A stretch of 64,000 nt of DNA. Source: Alteromonas gracilis. GTDB taxonomy: Bacteria; Pseudomonadota; Gammaproteobacteria; Enterobacterales; Alteromonadaceae. Location of the stretch: the NCBI RefSeq assembly GCF_002993325.1, contig NZ_PVNO01000031.1, positions 1 through 64,000 on the forward strand, written 5' to 3'. Positions 41,836-52,015 of this stretch are shown here, in pieces. Every line of letters starts with the position of its first letter. Positions within the stretch are counted from its first letter, which is position 1. The notes under the pieces are model-generated. The model had not been told where the DNA came from. It made no database searches and was given only the letters and a program-made list of their open reading frames with translations. The position numbers were made by a program, and so were the translations under genes.

Positions 41836-42504
41836 ATGACCAGTAGCCTAACCCAAGCGGAACTCGCTGTTTTACAATCACCGCTTTCCAACGATTGCAG
41901 AGTGTTGTATCTCCTTGGGCTTCGCGTAGGTGCAAATCAGGCCACTACATCGTCTGCACCTATTGATTATAAGCAGCTTCTAGCCTTACTTAATGGCGAC
42001 AACAAAGACGATACCTATCAACGGGGTCGTCAGATAAATAGCTTGGTAAAACAACTTGAGCAAGTTGGCTTAGTTGCCCTCCCCCTTGAATTGGACCTCG
42101 AGCACACCATTAATGGCAAAACCCTACTTCTTCCTCTTTTAAGCGAGCCACAGTCGGACTTTGAACAACTGCACACCCGCCATAGTGCCATGACTGCAAC
42201 ATGGACACCGAACAAAGCACTGTTTGAAGAAATGGCCTCACTGCTTGGTATCATTGATAAGACATTCGATGAAAACGAGGTCGGAGAATTTATTGCTTAT
42301 TGGCTAGGCAGACCTAGTTCCGTATTTAGTGAGTTCCAGTGGACGCAGAAATTCGCTAATAATATCAAGCGTAAACGACTTGCCTCAGGCTATGCGCCTA
42401 CAAAAGTTGTAGGAACGCAAAAAGTGAAAGTTGCAGCGGGCATAGAAGCAGATGATAATGCGAAAAAGCTGGTGGAAAAATATGCCGCAACCAAGAAGAG
42501 TTAA
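41836..42504 (+). CDS. DnaT-like primosomal protein
   Basis: A 222-residue protein whose C-terminal half (about 130-190) has the Trp/Phe-rich pattern of the DnaT single-stranded-DNA-binding domain (FIAYWLGRPSSVFSEFQWTQKFANNIKRKR). The N-terminal half resembles a small winged-helix unit. In E. coli DnaT joins PriA, PriB and DnaC to restart replication. A TTG start 15 bp earlier is possible; ATG at 41836 was chosen. The next gene, 6 bp on, is a DnaC-like helicase loader, the same pairing as E. coli dnaTC. Confidence 0.82.
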   Translation: MTSSLTQAELAVLQSPLSNDCRVLYLLGLRVGANQATTSSAPIDYKQLLALLNGDNKDDTYQRGRQINSLVKQLEQVGLVALPLELDLEHTINGKTLLLPLLSEPQSDFEQLHTRHSAMTATWTPNKALFEEMASLLGIIDKTFDENEVGEFIAYWLGRPSSVFSEFQWTQKFANNIKRKRLASGYAPTKVVGTQKVKVAAGIEADDNAKKLVEKYAATKKS

Positions 42505-42510
42505 ATCGTT

Positions 42511-43338
42511 ATGGATCGTATAACTGACAAAATTGCTAATTTAGCGAGAGCACTCAAAAAAGATGTCGATCCCAATAGTGAGTATATCGACTACAAAACG
42601 CTGCGTAAGCAGTATGAGGCACAAGCTAATGAAGAAATAGCGCAACTACAGCAGCGCAGTAAGAAGGCGCGCGTAGAAGCTATTCATGGCCGTTCTGATT
42701 TAAATCCAAAGTGGACCTTCGCCAATTTAGTAGAAGACAGCGACGATGTTATTGAAGCCGTCTCTATTGCCCAATCTTTCATCGCGGCACATGACGACCC
42801 CGCGTGGCGACAAAGCGGTTCTCATATGATGATTTTCTACGGTGATTACGGTAGGGGTAAATCACATATTGCAGGTGCAATTGCCCACCAACTCATTGAG
42901 CAATATGAAATCTCTGTGCTTTATCGTCAGCTTTCAACCTTGCTTGAAATGCGAAATTTCTCATTCGACTTCTCTGCAACTGACAACGCTAGCCAACGCT
43001 ACAGAGAAATAAATCAAGAGCTTCTTGATGTAGATTTGCTCATATTAGATGAAGTATGTGTTAACGAATCTGCGCTTAAAAAGAATGCGCAAAGCTGGTT
43101 TGGAAATTTGTTAAGACAGCGATTAGTGAATAAGAAAAACTGTATTTTGATCACTAATCACAACTTAGCAGAACTTGAAAATGCGTTAGGACGCTACTGC
43201 TTTGAGTCTATTAAAGAGTACGATACATATAAAGTGAGGTTCCAAGGCCCTAGCCGCCGTGAGGGCTTAACCATAGAGCAAGAAGACATGCAGGGTTCTG
43301 TGGCACAGCCACGCTATCAGCCTAACCAGGTGCGTTAA
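42511..43338 (+). CDS. DnaC-like replicative helicase loader
   Basis: A 275-residue AAA+ ATPase with Walker A GDYGRGKSH (111-119), Walker B LLILDEV (176-182) and a sensor I Asn in ILITNHN (near 217), the pattern of the DnaC/IstB family. The N-terminal about 70 residues are helical and charged, as in the DnaB-binding part of DnaC. Placed directly after a DnaT-like gene and beside oriC, it is best read as the loader of DnaB at the origin and at stalled forks. An IstB-type transposase helper is unlikely since no transposase is near. A terminator overlaps its stop codon. Confidence 0.85.
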   Translation: MDRITDKIANLARALKKDVDPNSEYIDYKTLRKQYEAQANEEIAQLQQRSKKARVEAIHGRSDLNPKWTFANLVEDSDDVIEAVSIAQSFIAAHDDPAWRQSGSHMMIFYGDYGRGKSHIAGAIAHQLIEQYEISVLYRQLSTLLEMRNFSFDFSATDNASQRYREINQELLDVDLLILDEVCVNESALKKNAQSWFGNLLRQRLVNKKNCILITNHNLAELENALGRYCFESIKEYDTYKVRFQGPSRREGLTIEQEDMQGSVAQPRYQPNQVR

Positions 43339-43354
43339 TAGCGCCTGGTTTATT
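43324..43354 (+). terminator. Terminator of mioC-dnaT-dnaC
   Basis: AACCAGGTGC (43324-43333) pairs with GCGCCTGGTT (43341-43350) with one mismatch, followed by TATT. The loop contains the dnaC stop codon. It would keep transcription from running into oriC. Confidence 0.65.
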
Positions 43355-43356
43355 GT

Positions 43357-43608
43357 CATTCATAGCTACTCTTACCGCATTTCATAGACCTTTCCTGTGT
43401 TTCTCCGTTCGTTAAATACCTGCATGGCATTTAGTCTATAGCCATTACAAAAAACGATACCTAAAGAGTGTTGTTACCTTCATAAGTATCGATAAACACA
43501 GTGTCGCTCTTAAATAAACCACACGACTAACCTAACAGATACATACAACCCTACTTACTGGCGCATTTCTTTCGCATCAACACTCCTATTCTTGGTCGAG
43601 GAATGAAG
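43357..43608. other. Non-coding gap before the oriC-side repeat
   Basis: No open frame, promoter or RNA-like structure was recognised in this 252-bp stretch between the dnaC terminator and the MITE-like element. It has no GATC cluster and no exact DnaA box, so it is not part of the origin core. Confidence 0.5.
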
Positions 43609-43876
43609 TAATACCAGTCCGCATAGATAATTACCCACTCAGCGAGAGTTAAAATGTTCGTAATCGCGGCGTGTTACCGCAGGTATAGTGGTTCTACATC
43701 AAGGTGACACAACAAAGAGTACGGACATTTTAAACTCGCCCTTCGGGAAGGTCTAGCAAGCTTCCTAGCTTCATTCTGGGAATTTGAAAGGGAAGAGCCA
43801 TTCCTGCATTCCCACGCTTCGCTAGGAAACTTGCCAGTACCTTCTGAGTGGCAATTATCTATGCGGATTGGTATAA
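43609..43876. mobile_element. MITE-like palindromic element beside oriC
   Basis: A 268-bp block bounded by inverted repeats of about 33 bp: left arm 43609-43642, right arm 43844-43876, differing at about four positions and one indel, with core TCCGCATAGATAATT. Inside, further arms pair: GAGTTAAAATGTTCGTA (43645-43662) with TACGGACATTTTAAACTC, and GAAGGTCTAGCAAGCTTCCT (from 43748) with a copy ending near 43843. The whole can fold into one long imperfect hairpin. It has no open frame, so it is a non-autonomous element mobilised in trans or a dispersed repeat. No clear target duplication was seen. Confidence 0.72.
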
Positions 43877-43939
43877 ATTAATAAAAAAAGCGAAATATCT
43901 CAGAAAAAATTTATGCTGCTGTCAAAAATAATCAAAGTT

Positions 43940-44400
43940 TTAGATGTGCCTAAAAATGAGATCACGGGATCTAGTCACAGGTTTTATAAAAGATCTCCTC
44001 CACAATGTGATCGGTCTATAGCGCAGGTTCTATCGCGATCTTTAGATCACAATACATAATTAGCAAACATTTTATCCCCAACTGGATCACATCTTGATCA
44101 CGCCTGTGGATAGGATCCTACAAACCACTGTGTATAAGCTCTGATCGAAAAAAGAATAACTTTTCAAACAAAACGGCATGTGGATAAAAAGGGTGTTTAT
44201 ACACAAGATTCAGATAGGGTTATGGATCGGTGTTTCCCAATGTTATTGATCGCGTAACTTGATGATCTTTAGATGCTTTGATCGGTTACCCACAGAAATT
44301 GACGATCCTAATAAAAGTAAAAATAAACAGATCTAAAAGAGATCTTAAGATCTTATTAAACGATCACACCTTTTCTCTCAAAAGGTTTTGAGGAAAATTT
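43940..44400. other. oriC: Chromosomal replication origin oriC
   Basis: The stretch has 19 GATC (Dam/SeqA) sites between 43960 and 44365. DnaA boxes are TTATACACA (44197-44205), its reverse TGTGTATAA (44129-44137), TGTGGATAA (44179-44187), and variants TGTGGATAG (44105-44113), TTACCCACA (44286-44294) and TTATCCCCA (44072-44080). The AT-rich unwinding region with repeated GATCT words (AGATCT, GATCTTAA, GATCTTATTAAACGATCAC, 44304-44370) lies on the mnmG side. That orientation, unwinding region near mnmG and boxes towards mioC, is the same as E. coli oriC. Flanking genes mioC and mnmG support it. Confidence 0.93.
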
Positions 44401-44514
44401 AATCATTTTCTTTATCCAATAAGTCAGATAAAATACGCGCCCTTTTTTGAGCATTCTCTGTTTGAAAAAATAGTTTTAAGTTGGCTTATCGTCCGTGAAT
44501 AGTGAGGTTTAACC

Positions 44515-46416
44515 ATGTTTTATGCAGAAGCATTTGATGTCATCGTCGTTGGTGGTGGACATGCAGGTACAGAGGCGGCGCTCGCAGCTGCTCGCATGGG
44601 TGCCAATACGCTTTTGCTCACTCACAATATTGAAACGATCGGCCAGATGTCATGTAATCCTGCTATCGGTGGGATCGGTAAGGGTCATCTTGTCAAAGAG
44701 ATCGACGCACTGGGCGGTGCCATGGCATTGGCGATCGACAAAGGCGGTATTCAGTTCAGAACATTGAACTCTTCAAAGGGCCCAGCAGTGCGTGCTACCC
44801 GTGCCCAAGCTGACAGAACGCTTTATAAAAATGCCATACGAGACATTGTTGAAAATCAAGAAAATCTCACGCTTTTCCAACAAAGCGTAGACGATCTCAT
44901 TGTTGAAAATGATCGTGTTTGCGGCGTAGTTACCCAAATGGGCTTAAAATTTAGCGCCAAGACAGTGGTGTTAACGGTTGGGACATTTTTGGGCGGCACC
45001 ATTCACATTGGCCTTGAAAACTATCGAGGTGGACGTGCTGGCGATCCGCCGTCTATCGCGCTTGCTGACAGACTACGTGCGCTTCCGTTTCGAGTTGATC
45101 GCCTTAAAACCGGGACACCCGCTAGACTTGACGCACGTTCACTCGACTTCTCGGTAATGCAACCTCAGCCAGGTGATAATCCAACACCAGTGTTCTCATT
45201 CATGGGTGATAGAACCATGCACCCGACGCAGATCCCGTGTTACATTACCCATACTAACGAAAAAACCCATGACATTATTCGCGGCGGGTTGGATCGCTCT
45301 CCTATGTTCACTGGTGTTATTGAAGGCATTGGACCTCGGTACTGTCCGAGTATTGAAGATAAGATCACTCGATTTGCCGATAAATCTTCACACCAAATAT
45401 TTGTTGAGCCTGAAGGGTTAAACAGTATTGAAGTCTATCCAAATGGTATTTCAACCAGTTTGCCCTTCGACGTCCAGATGAACCTTGTGCGTTCTATCAA
45501 AGGCTTTGAGAATGCGCATATTGTCCGACCTGGCTATGCGATAGAGTATGACTTTTTTGATCCTCGCGATTTAAAACAAACGCTCGAAACTAAGTTTATT
45601 GAAGGTTTGTTCTTCGCTGGACAAATCAACGGCACAACGGGTTATGAAGAAGCGGGAGCACAAGGTTTAGTGGCTGGTGCTAATGCCGCACTTCAAGTAC
45701 AGCAAAAAGATCCTCTCGTGTTGCGTCGTGATCAAGCTTACATGGGCGTATTGATTGATGACTTGGCGACGATGGGAACGAAAGAGCCCTATCGTATGTT
45801 TACTAGCCGAGCTGAATACCGTTTGCTTCTTCGCGAAGATAACGCGGACAGTCGCTTAACAGCAATGGGACGAGAAATTGGTCTCGTTGATGACGCCCGT
45901 TGGGCCAAGTTCAACCAAAAGATGGAAGCGGTAGAAAGTGAGCTACAGCGATTACGCGGTCAATGGATCCATCCTGAGCACGTAGCTGCGCCTCAGCTAA
46001 ACACCATGCTAAAGAACCCTGTAAGTCGCGAACATTCTTTGGAAGAATTGATCCGCCGACCTGAAATGACTTACAGCCAGTTGATGGAAATTGAAAGTGT
46101 TGGCCCTGGTCTTGAAGATCCCATCGCATCTGAGCAGGTGGAAATTCAAATTAAATACGCAGGTTACATTGCCCGTCAAATGGACGAGATTGCAAAAACT
46201 CAGCGTCATGAAAATACGTTATTGCCCGTTGATATGGATTTCAGCAAAATTTCTGGCCTTTCAAATGAAGTTGTAGCGAAGCTAACTGAGGCAAGGCCTG
46301 AAACGATAGGTAAAGCGTCTCGTATTTCAGGCATCACACCTGCTGCCATCTCTCTACTGCTGGTTTACCTGAAAAAACATGGCATGCTGCGTAAGCATGA
46401 AAAAATTAGCGCGTAA
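44515..46416 (+). CDS. mnmG: tRNA U34 modification enzyme MnmG
   Basis: MnmG (GidA) is the FAD-dependent partner of MnmE in U34 modification. The 633 residues (E. coli 629) open with the FAD loop [21 protein letters not shown], hold the signature [11 protein letters not shown] and [32 protein letters not shown], and a helical C-terminal domain ending [12 protein letters not shown]. It flanks oriC and is transcribed away from it, as in E. coli. rsmG follows after 285 bp, farther than usual. Confidence 0.98.
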   Translation: MFYAEAFDVIVVGGGHAGTEAALAAARMGANTLLLTHNIETIGQMSCNPAIGGIGKGHLVKEIDALGGAMALAIDKGGIQFRTLNSSKGPAVRATRAQADRTLYKNAIRDIVENQENLTLFQQSVDDLIVENDRVCGVVTQMGLKFSAKTVVLTVGTFLGGTIHIGLENYRGGRAGDPPSIALADRLRALPFRVDRLKTGTPARLDARSLDFSVMQPQPGDNPTPVFSFMGDRTMHPTQIPCYITHTNEKTHDIIRGGLDRSPMFTGVIEGIGPRYCPSIEDKITRFADKSSHQIFVEPEGLNSIEVYPNGISTSLPFDVQMNLVRSIKGFENAHIVRPGYAIEYDFFDPRDLKQTLETKFIEGLFFAGQINGTTGYEEAGAQGLVAGANAALQVQQKDPLVLRRDQAYMGVLIDDLATMGTKEPYRMFTSRAEYRLLLREDNADSRLTAMGREIGLVDDARWAKFNQKMEAVESELQRLRGQWIHPEHVAAPQLNTMLKNPVSREHSLEELIRRPEMTYSQLMEIESVGPGLEDPIASEQVEIQIKYAGYIARQMDEIAKTQRHENTLLPVDMDFSKISGLSNEVVAKLTEARPETIGKASRISGITPAAISLLLVYLKKHGMLRKHEKISA

Positions 46417-46701
46417 ATCGCGCGCTTAATTCAACATACAACGCGTAGCGCTTAGTTTTTCTCACTTATTCGCGTATTATAGTGAATAAGAAATTAAGAA
46501 AAACTCGGCGCTTTTCACTCAGGCCTATTGCCTAATTAAACTGCGCGTAGCCTTATTCTCCAGTTCACGTTTAAGAAACAAGCATGATGGGAATAGAAAA
46601 AAATGGCTAGACTCATGGCAGTTTCGACTAACACGCATAGTGTTGAGCAATGTGGAACTGCGTAAAGCAAAACATTTCAACGCGAATAAACAGACTTTTC
46701 G

Positions 46702-47337
46702 ATGACTATACAGCAAGAATTGCACACCATTTTGGTTTCTGGGCTCGAGGCTCTTTCATTAAATTTAAGTGATAAGCAACAGCAGCAACTCGTTGATTAT
46801 GTGCTGCTTATGGATAAGTGGAATAAGGCTTATAACCTAACCTCTGTAAGAGATCCTAAACAGATGATGGTTAAACATATCCTGGACTCATTAGCCATAG
46901 TGCCGTTTCTTGAGGGCGAGAATATAATTGATGTGGGTACAGGTCCTGGTCTTCCGGGCATGCCTCTAGCAATCGCTTTCCCTGAAAAGTCGTTCACTTT
47001 ACTCGACTCGTTAGGAAAACGCGTACGTTTTATGACGCAATGTGTACATATCCTTGGCTTGACTAATGTATCGCCGGTGCAAAGCCGCGTTGAAAAGCAC
47101 AACGGTGAGTCACCTTATGATATTGTGTTAAGTCGCGCTTTCGCTTCACTAAAAGATATGTTGCACTGGTGTCAACATCTGGTAGATTCAGAAGGGCAAT
47201 TCTTGGCGCTTAAAGGTCAGTTTCCACAAGATGAGATAGACGAAGTGAGTGATCACTTCCATGTGAGTAAAACGGAAAACCTCACTGTGCCAAATTTGGT
47301 AGGCGAACGACATCTGGTTTGGCTAAAAAAGAAATAG
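46702..47337 (+). CDS. rsmG: 16S rRNA (guanine-527-N7)-methyltransferase
   Basis: RsmG (GidB) makes m7G527 in 16S rRNA; its loss gives low-level streptomycin resistance in several species. The 211-residue Rossmann methyltransferase shows [24 protein letters not shown], the SAM loop [15 protein letters not shown], and [12 protein letters not shown]. Length is near E. coli RsmG (207). It is followed 35 bp later by parA, the usual order rsmG-parA-parB-atp. Confidence 0.96.
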   Translation: MTIQQELHTILVSGLEALSLNLSDKQQQQLVDYVLLMDKWNKAYNLTSVRDPKQMMVKHILDSLAIVPFLEGENIIDVGTGPGLPGMPLAIAFPEKSFTLLDSLGKRVRFMTQCVHILGLTNVSPVQSRVEKHNGESPYDIVLSRAFASLKDMLHWCQHLVDSEGQFLALKGQFPQDEIDEVSDHFHVSKTENLTVPNLVGERHLVWLKKK

Positions 47338-47372
47338 CTGAAAAATAGAAATAGACAATAACAGGATCAAAC

Positions 47373-48167
47373 GTGGCTAAGGTAATCGCGATCGCGAATC
47401 AGAAAGGTGGTGTGGGTAAGACAACTACCGCAGTTAACGTAGCGGCCTCAATGGCGGCAACTAAACGCAAAGTATTGCTTATCGATCTCGATCCACAGGG
47501 GAATGCGACCATGGGGAGCGGCGTTGATAAGTACGACGTTGAATCTACCGCATTCGAATTGTTGATAGAAGAAAAGCCTATTAACGATGTAGTGGTTAAA
47601 AGCACCACGGGTAAATATGACTTGGTTGCAGCAAACGGTGACGTGACAGCGGCTGAAATAAAGCTCATGGAAATGTTCGCTCGTGAAGTGCGTTTGCGTA
47701 ACGCACTTAAACCCGTGATGGATTATTACGATTTTATATTTATCGACTGCCCACCCTCTCTTAATCAGTTAACGGTTAACGCTCTTGCTGCCGCAGATTC
47801 TGTCATGGTACCAATGCAGTGTGAATACTATGCACTAGAGGGACTTACAGCCCTGATGGATACTATTCAGAAATTAGCGTCAGTGGTAAATCCTGAATTG
47901 AAGATTGAAGGCGTATTGCGTACTATGTACGACCCGCGTAACCGCCTAGCTAACGACGTTTCAGAACAATTGAAGCGCCATTTTGGTGAGCAGGTTTATC
48001 GCACAGTCATACCGCGCAATGTTCGCCTAGCTGAAGCACCAAGTTTCGGAACACCTGCGATGTATTATGATAAGTCATCAACAGGTGCAAAAGCGTATTT
48101 AGCGTTGGCGGGTGAAATACTACGCCGTAGAGATAAAACATCGCCTGCTCAGGCAAAAGCAAGTTAA
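47373..48167 (+). CDS. parA: Chromosome-partitioning ATPase ParA (Soj)
   Basis: ParA is a deviant-Walker ATPase that forms gradients on the nucleoid to move ParB-bound origins. The 264-residue protein starts MAKVIAIANQKGGVGKTTTAVN with the deviant Walker A including the signature Lys, and has LLIDLDPQGNATMGSG and FIFIDCPPSLNQL as Walker A' and B. It lacks the N-terminal HTH of plasmid ParA, as expected for a chromosomal Soj type. Start is GTG with AGGATC upstream. Confidence 0.96.
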   Translation: MAKVIAIANQKGGVGKTTTAVNVAASMAATKRKVLLIDLDPQGNATMGSGVDKYDVESTAFELLIEEKPINDVVVKSTTGKYDLVAANGDVTAAEIKLMEMFAREVRLRNALKPVMDYYDFIFIDCPPSLNQLTVNALAAADSVMVPMQCEYYALEGLTALMDTIQKLASVVNPELKIEGVLRTMYDPRNRLANDVSEQLKRHFGEQVYRTVIPRNVRLAEAPSFGTPAMYYDKSSTGAKAYLALAGEILRRRDKTSPAQAKAS

Positions 48168-48212
48168 ACGACAATAAGCTGAATATCATCAGCACATGTC
48201 ATAGAGGATACT

Positions 48213-49091
48213 ATGTCAGCACGTAAAAGAGGCCTTGGCCGCGGTTTAGATGCATTACTCGCAACCAGCCAGTCATCTGCTCAAAGAGAACAGGATGCAG
48301 CCGAGGTCAGTTCAACAAATGGCGAGTTAAAAAAACTCCCTATTGAATATTTAGTGCCGGGGAAATATCAGCCCCGTAAAGACATGTCACCCGAGGCATT
48401 AGAAGAATTAGCATCTTCAATTCGCGCACAGGGTATTATTCAGCCTATCGTAGTGAGAAGGGTTGACGACCATCGCTATGAAATTATTGCCGGTGAGCGA
48501 CGCTGGCGTGCATCCCAACTCGCTCAGTTAGATGAGATTCCGTGTATCGTTAAAAACGTGCCGGATGAGGCAGCAGTTGCTATCGCGCTTATTGAAAATA
48601 TCCAGCGTGAAGACTTAAATGCAATGGAAGAGGCGCAAGCCCTCGACCGCTTAATGAATGAATTTGCACTGACCCACCAAGAAGTGGCTGAAGCCGTGGG
48701 TAAGTCGCGCACGACGGTGACAAATTTACTTCGCTTGAACAATTTGAACGATGACGTGAAATTATTGGTTGAGCATGGTGATATTGAGATGGGTCACGCT
48801 CGCGCACTTTTAGCGTTAGAAGGCGAAACGCAATCAGAAACGGCGCAAGTGGTATCGGGTAAAGGGCTTACCGTTCGCGATACCGAGAAGCTGGTGAAAA
48901 AGCTGTTAGAGCCAGCTAAACCCAAGCCTGAAAAGAAAGTTGATCCGGATATACAAAACCTAATGACGCGACTTTCAGAAAATTTAGGTACACCAGTGAG
49001 TATTGACCACAACGCTAAAGGCAAAGGTAAGCTAACAATTAGCTTTAGTGATCTTGAGCAATTAGATGGAATTATCTCTAAAATTCAATAG
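48213..49091 (+). CDS. parB: Chromosome-partitioning protein ParB (Spo0J)
   Basis: ParB binds parS, hydrolyses CTP and spreads as a clamp. The 292-residue protein starts SARKRGLGRGLDALL, the arginine-rich segment that contacts ParA; the CTP-binding motifs are GKYQPRKDM (C-box 1 region) and IAGERRWRAS (C-box 2), followed by ENIQREDLNAMEEA and an HTH (THQEVAEAVGKSRTTVTNLLRL). The last 60 residues form the dimer domain. Three candidate parS sites in the window (32369, 32999, 63019) are its likely targets. Confidence 0.97.
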   Translation: MSARKRGLGRGLDALLATSQSSAQREQDAAEVSSTNGELKKLPIEYLVPGKYQPRKDMSPEALEELASSIRAQGIIQPIVVRRVDDHRYEIIAGERRWRASQLAQLDEIPCIVKNVPDEAAVAIALIENIQREDLNAMEEAQALDRLMNEFALTHQEVAEAVGKSRTTVTNLLRLNNLNDDVKLLVEHGDIEMGHARALLALEGETQSETAQVVSGKGLTVRDTEKLVKKLLEPAKPKPEKKVDPDIQNLMTRLSENLGTPVSIDHNAKGKGKLTISFSDLEQLDGIISKIQ

Positions 49092-49228
49092 TTTATAATT
49101 ACAAGAAATAATAAAGTACCCTTGCCTACCCGCAATCGATACGCTGTCTGGTGTGAACACCGGACACTCTCCTTTCCGGTTATAGCAATAGAATATTTTC
49201 AGAATAACTTTCAAAAAGCGTTGTACTG

Positions 49229-49256
49229 TTGAAAATTGTCGGTAAAACAGTATACT
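49229..49256 (+). promoter_or_regulatory. atp operon promoter
   Basis: TTGAAA (49229-49234), a 16-bp spacer and TATACT (49251-49256) lie 21 bp before the atpI start codon, in the 185-bp gap after parB. It should drive the whole atpIBEFHAGDC operon. Confidence 0.72.
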
Positions 49257-49276
49257 TCTGACGCTTTTTGTAAGAC

Positions 49277-49684
49277 GTGAACAAGCTGCGAGTAAAAGTG
49301 ACGAACAAGTTAGCAAGACGCGGGTTAGACCTCGCCAAGAAAGGGCTACTTTTTCAGGCAATCACAGCCTTAGTCATTACCGGTCTCGCAGGCGCTGCTG
49401 GGGGAAGTCATTCAGCCATATCAGCAGCCGCAGGAACTCTAATAAGTATCCTGCCTAATATTGTTTTTGCTATTTTTGCATTTCGTTATGCTGGAGCAAG
49501 TAAAAACGAGCTTGTTGCACGTAGTTTTAGCCAAGGCTCAAAAATGAAGCTGGCACTGACAATCATTTTATTTGTAATTGCGTTTAAAGGCTTAAATGCC
49601 TCGCCACTGGAAATTTTCATGGCATTCGTGATTACAACGGCTAGCCACGGGCTAGCTATGTTTCATTACGGTACGAAAGAATAA
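49277..49684 (+). CDS. atpI: ATP synthase assembly protein subunit I
   Basis: A 135-residue protein with four predicted membrane helices, first gene of the atp operon, typical of the AtpI family that helps assemble the c-ring. The N-terminal segment is basic (MNKLRVKVTNKLARRGLDLAKKG), followed by hydrophobic AITALVITGLAGAAGG. Start is GTG at 49277; a second in-frame GTG seven codons later is possible. Confidence 0.86.
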   Translation: MNKLRVKVTNKLARRGLDLAKKGLLFQAITALVITGLAGAAGGSHSAISAAAGTLISILPNIVFAIFAFRYAGASKNELVARSFSQGSKMKLALTIILFVIAFKGLNASPLEIFMAFVITTASHGLAMFHYGTKE

Positions 49685-49781
49685 AGTCAACGCAGGGCGT
49701 TGCGAGAACGAAAAAGCGTAATCGATCGATTGAAGCATAAGAACCAGTCACCAAATTTTTACACTTTACAACTTGGGTTAA

Positions 49782-50618
<837 letters not shown>

Positions 50619-50716
50619 GCATTAACGGGTGTCGGTTACCTGGAAATCCGACACCGTTTTTACAGAGTTTGACTTTTAAACATTAACTTTAAATTTAACT
50701 TAAATCGGAGACGTAA

Positions 50717-50938
<222 letters not shown>

Positions 50939-50983
50939 TATTACTAAACACTTTTTTAGCGAACTTTAAGAGGAGGGGCGATT

Positions 50984-51454
50984 GTGAATTTTAACGCCAC
51001 TTTTATCGGTCAATTAATCGCCTTCGCTGTGTTCGTGGTGTTCTGCATGAAATATGTATGGCCTCCACTAATGGCAGCGATTGAAGAACGTCAGAAGAAA
51101 ATCGCCGATGGGCTTGAAGCTTCTGAACGTGCAGAGAAAGACCTAGAGCTTGCTCAAGCGAAAGCTACTGAGCAATTGAAAGATGCGAAAGCGCAAGCAG
51201 CTGAAATTATCGAGCAGGCCAAAAAGCGCGCCAACCAACTGGTTGACGAAGAAACGCAAAAAGGCCATGCGGAACGCGAGAAAATTATCGCTTCTGGTTA
51301 TGCCGAGATTGAAGCTGAACGCAATCGTGCCAAAGAAGATTTGCGCAAGCAGGTTTCTGCTCTTGCAGTTGCTGGCGCACAGCAAATCTTACAACGTGAA
51401 ATCGATGCTAACGCACAAAACGACATTGTTGAAAAACTTGTCGCTGAGCTTTAA
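50984..51454 (+). CDS. atpF: ATP synthase F0 subunit b
   Basis: The peripheral stalk subunit: one N-terminal membrane helix ([23 protein letters not shown]) and a long charged, coiled-coil helix to residue 156, the same length as in E. coli. Start is GTG with a strong AAGAGGAGGGG ribosome site upstream. Confidence 0.97.
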   Translation: MNFNATFIGQLIAFAVFVVFCMKYVWPPLMAAIEERQKKIADGLEASERAEKDLELAQAKATEQLKDAKAQAAEIIEQAKKRANQLVDEETQKGHAEREKIIASGYAEIEAERNRAKEDLRKQVSALAVAGAQQILQREIDANAQNDIVEKLVAEL

Positions 51455-51468
51455 GAGGGAGATGAGCC

Positions 51469-52002
51469 ATGTCTGAATTGACAACCGTTGCTCGTCCTTA
51501 TGCTAAAGCTGCTTTCGATTTTGCAGTCGAGAAAAACGCCATTGTGAAATGGCAAGAAATGCTCGCTTTTGCTAGCGCGGTAGCTGAAAACGATGAAATG
51601 CATCAGTTATTAACTGGTGCAGTTTCAGCCGACACGCTAGCTGACATTTTTAATAATGTTTGTGGCGAGCAACTCGACGAACACGGCCAAAACCTAGTAA
51701 AGGTTTTGGCTGAAAATAAACGTTTAGCCGCGTTGCCTGAAATTTCTACTTTGTTTGATGCTTTTAAAGCGGACTATGACAAAGAAATAGAAGTGGACGT
51801 AACCTCAGCATCTACGCTGACCGATGCACAACTTAAAGAGTTGGTTGCAAATTTGGAAAAACGTTTGGCACGTAAAGTGAAGCTTAATTGTAACGTGGAC
51901 CCTGCCCTGATCGCTGGAATGGTAATAAATGCCGGTGATACAGTTATTGATGGTTCCGTAAAGTCGAAATTGAACCGTCTAGCAGACGCGTTGCAAGCAT
52001 AA
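51469..52002 (+). CDS. atpH: ATP synthase F1 subunit delta
   Basis: Delta (OSCP-like) joins the peripheral stalk to the F1 head. The 177-residue protein starts [18 protein letters not shown], the standard N-terminus, and ends in the domain with [26 protein letters not shown]. Length matches E. coli (177). Confidence 0.97.
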   Translation: MSELTTVARPYAKAAFDFAVEKNAIVKWQEMLAFASAVAENDEMHQLLTGAVSADTLADIFNNVCGEQLDEHGQNLVKVLAENKRLAALPEISTLFDAFKADYDKEIEVDVTSASTLTDAQLKELVANLEKRLARKVKLNCNVDPALIAGMVINAGDTVIDGSVKSKLNRLADALQA

Positions 52003-52015
52003 CGGGGATAAGAGC

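Noticed and set aside
42511-43338. DnaC-like ATPase considered as an IstB transposition helper
   Set aside because: No IstA-type transposase nearby and it pairs with a DnaT-like gene, so a helicase loader is the better reading.
46464-46490. CTTATTC/GAATAAG repeat between mnmG and rsmG
   Set aside because: AT-rich short stem without a T tract on the proper side; not reported as a terminator.
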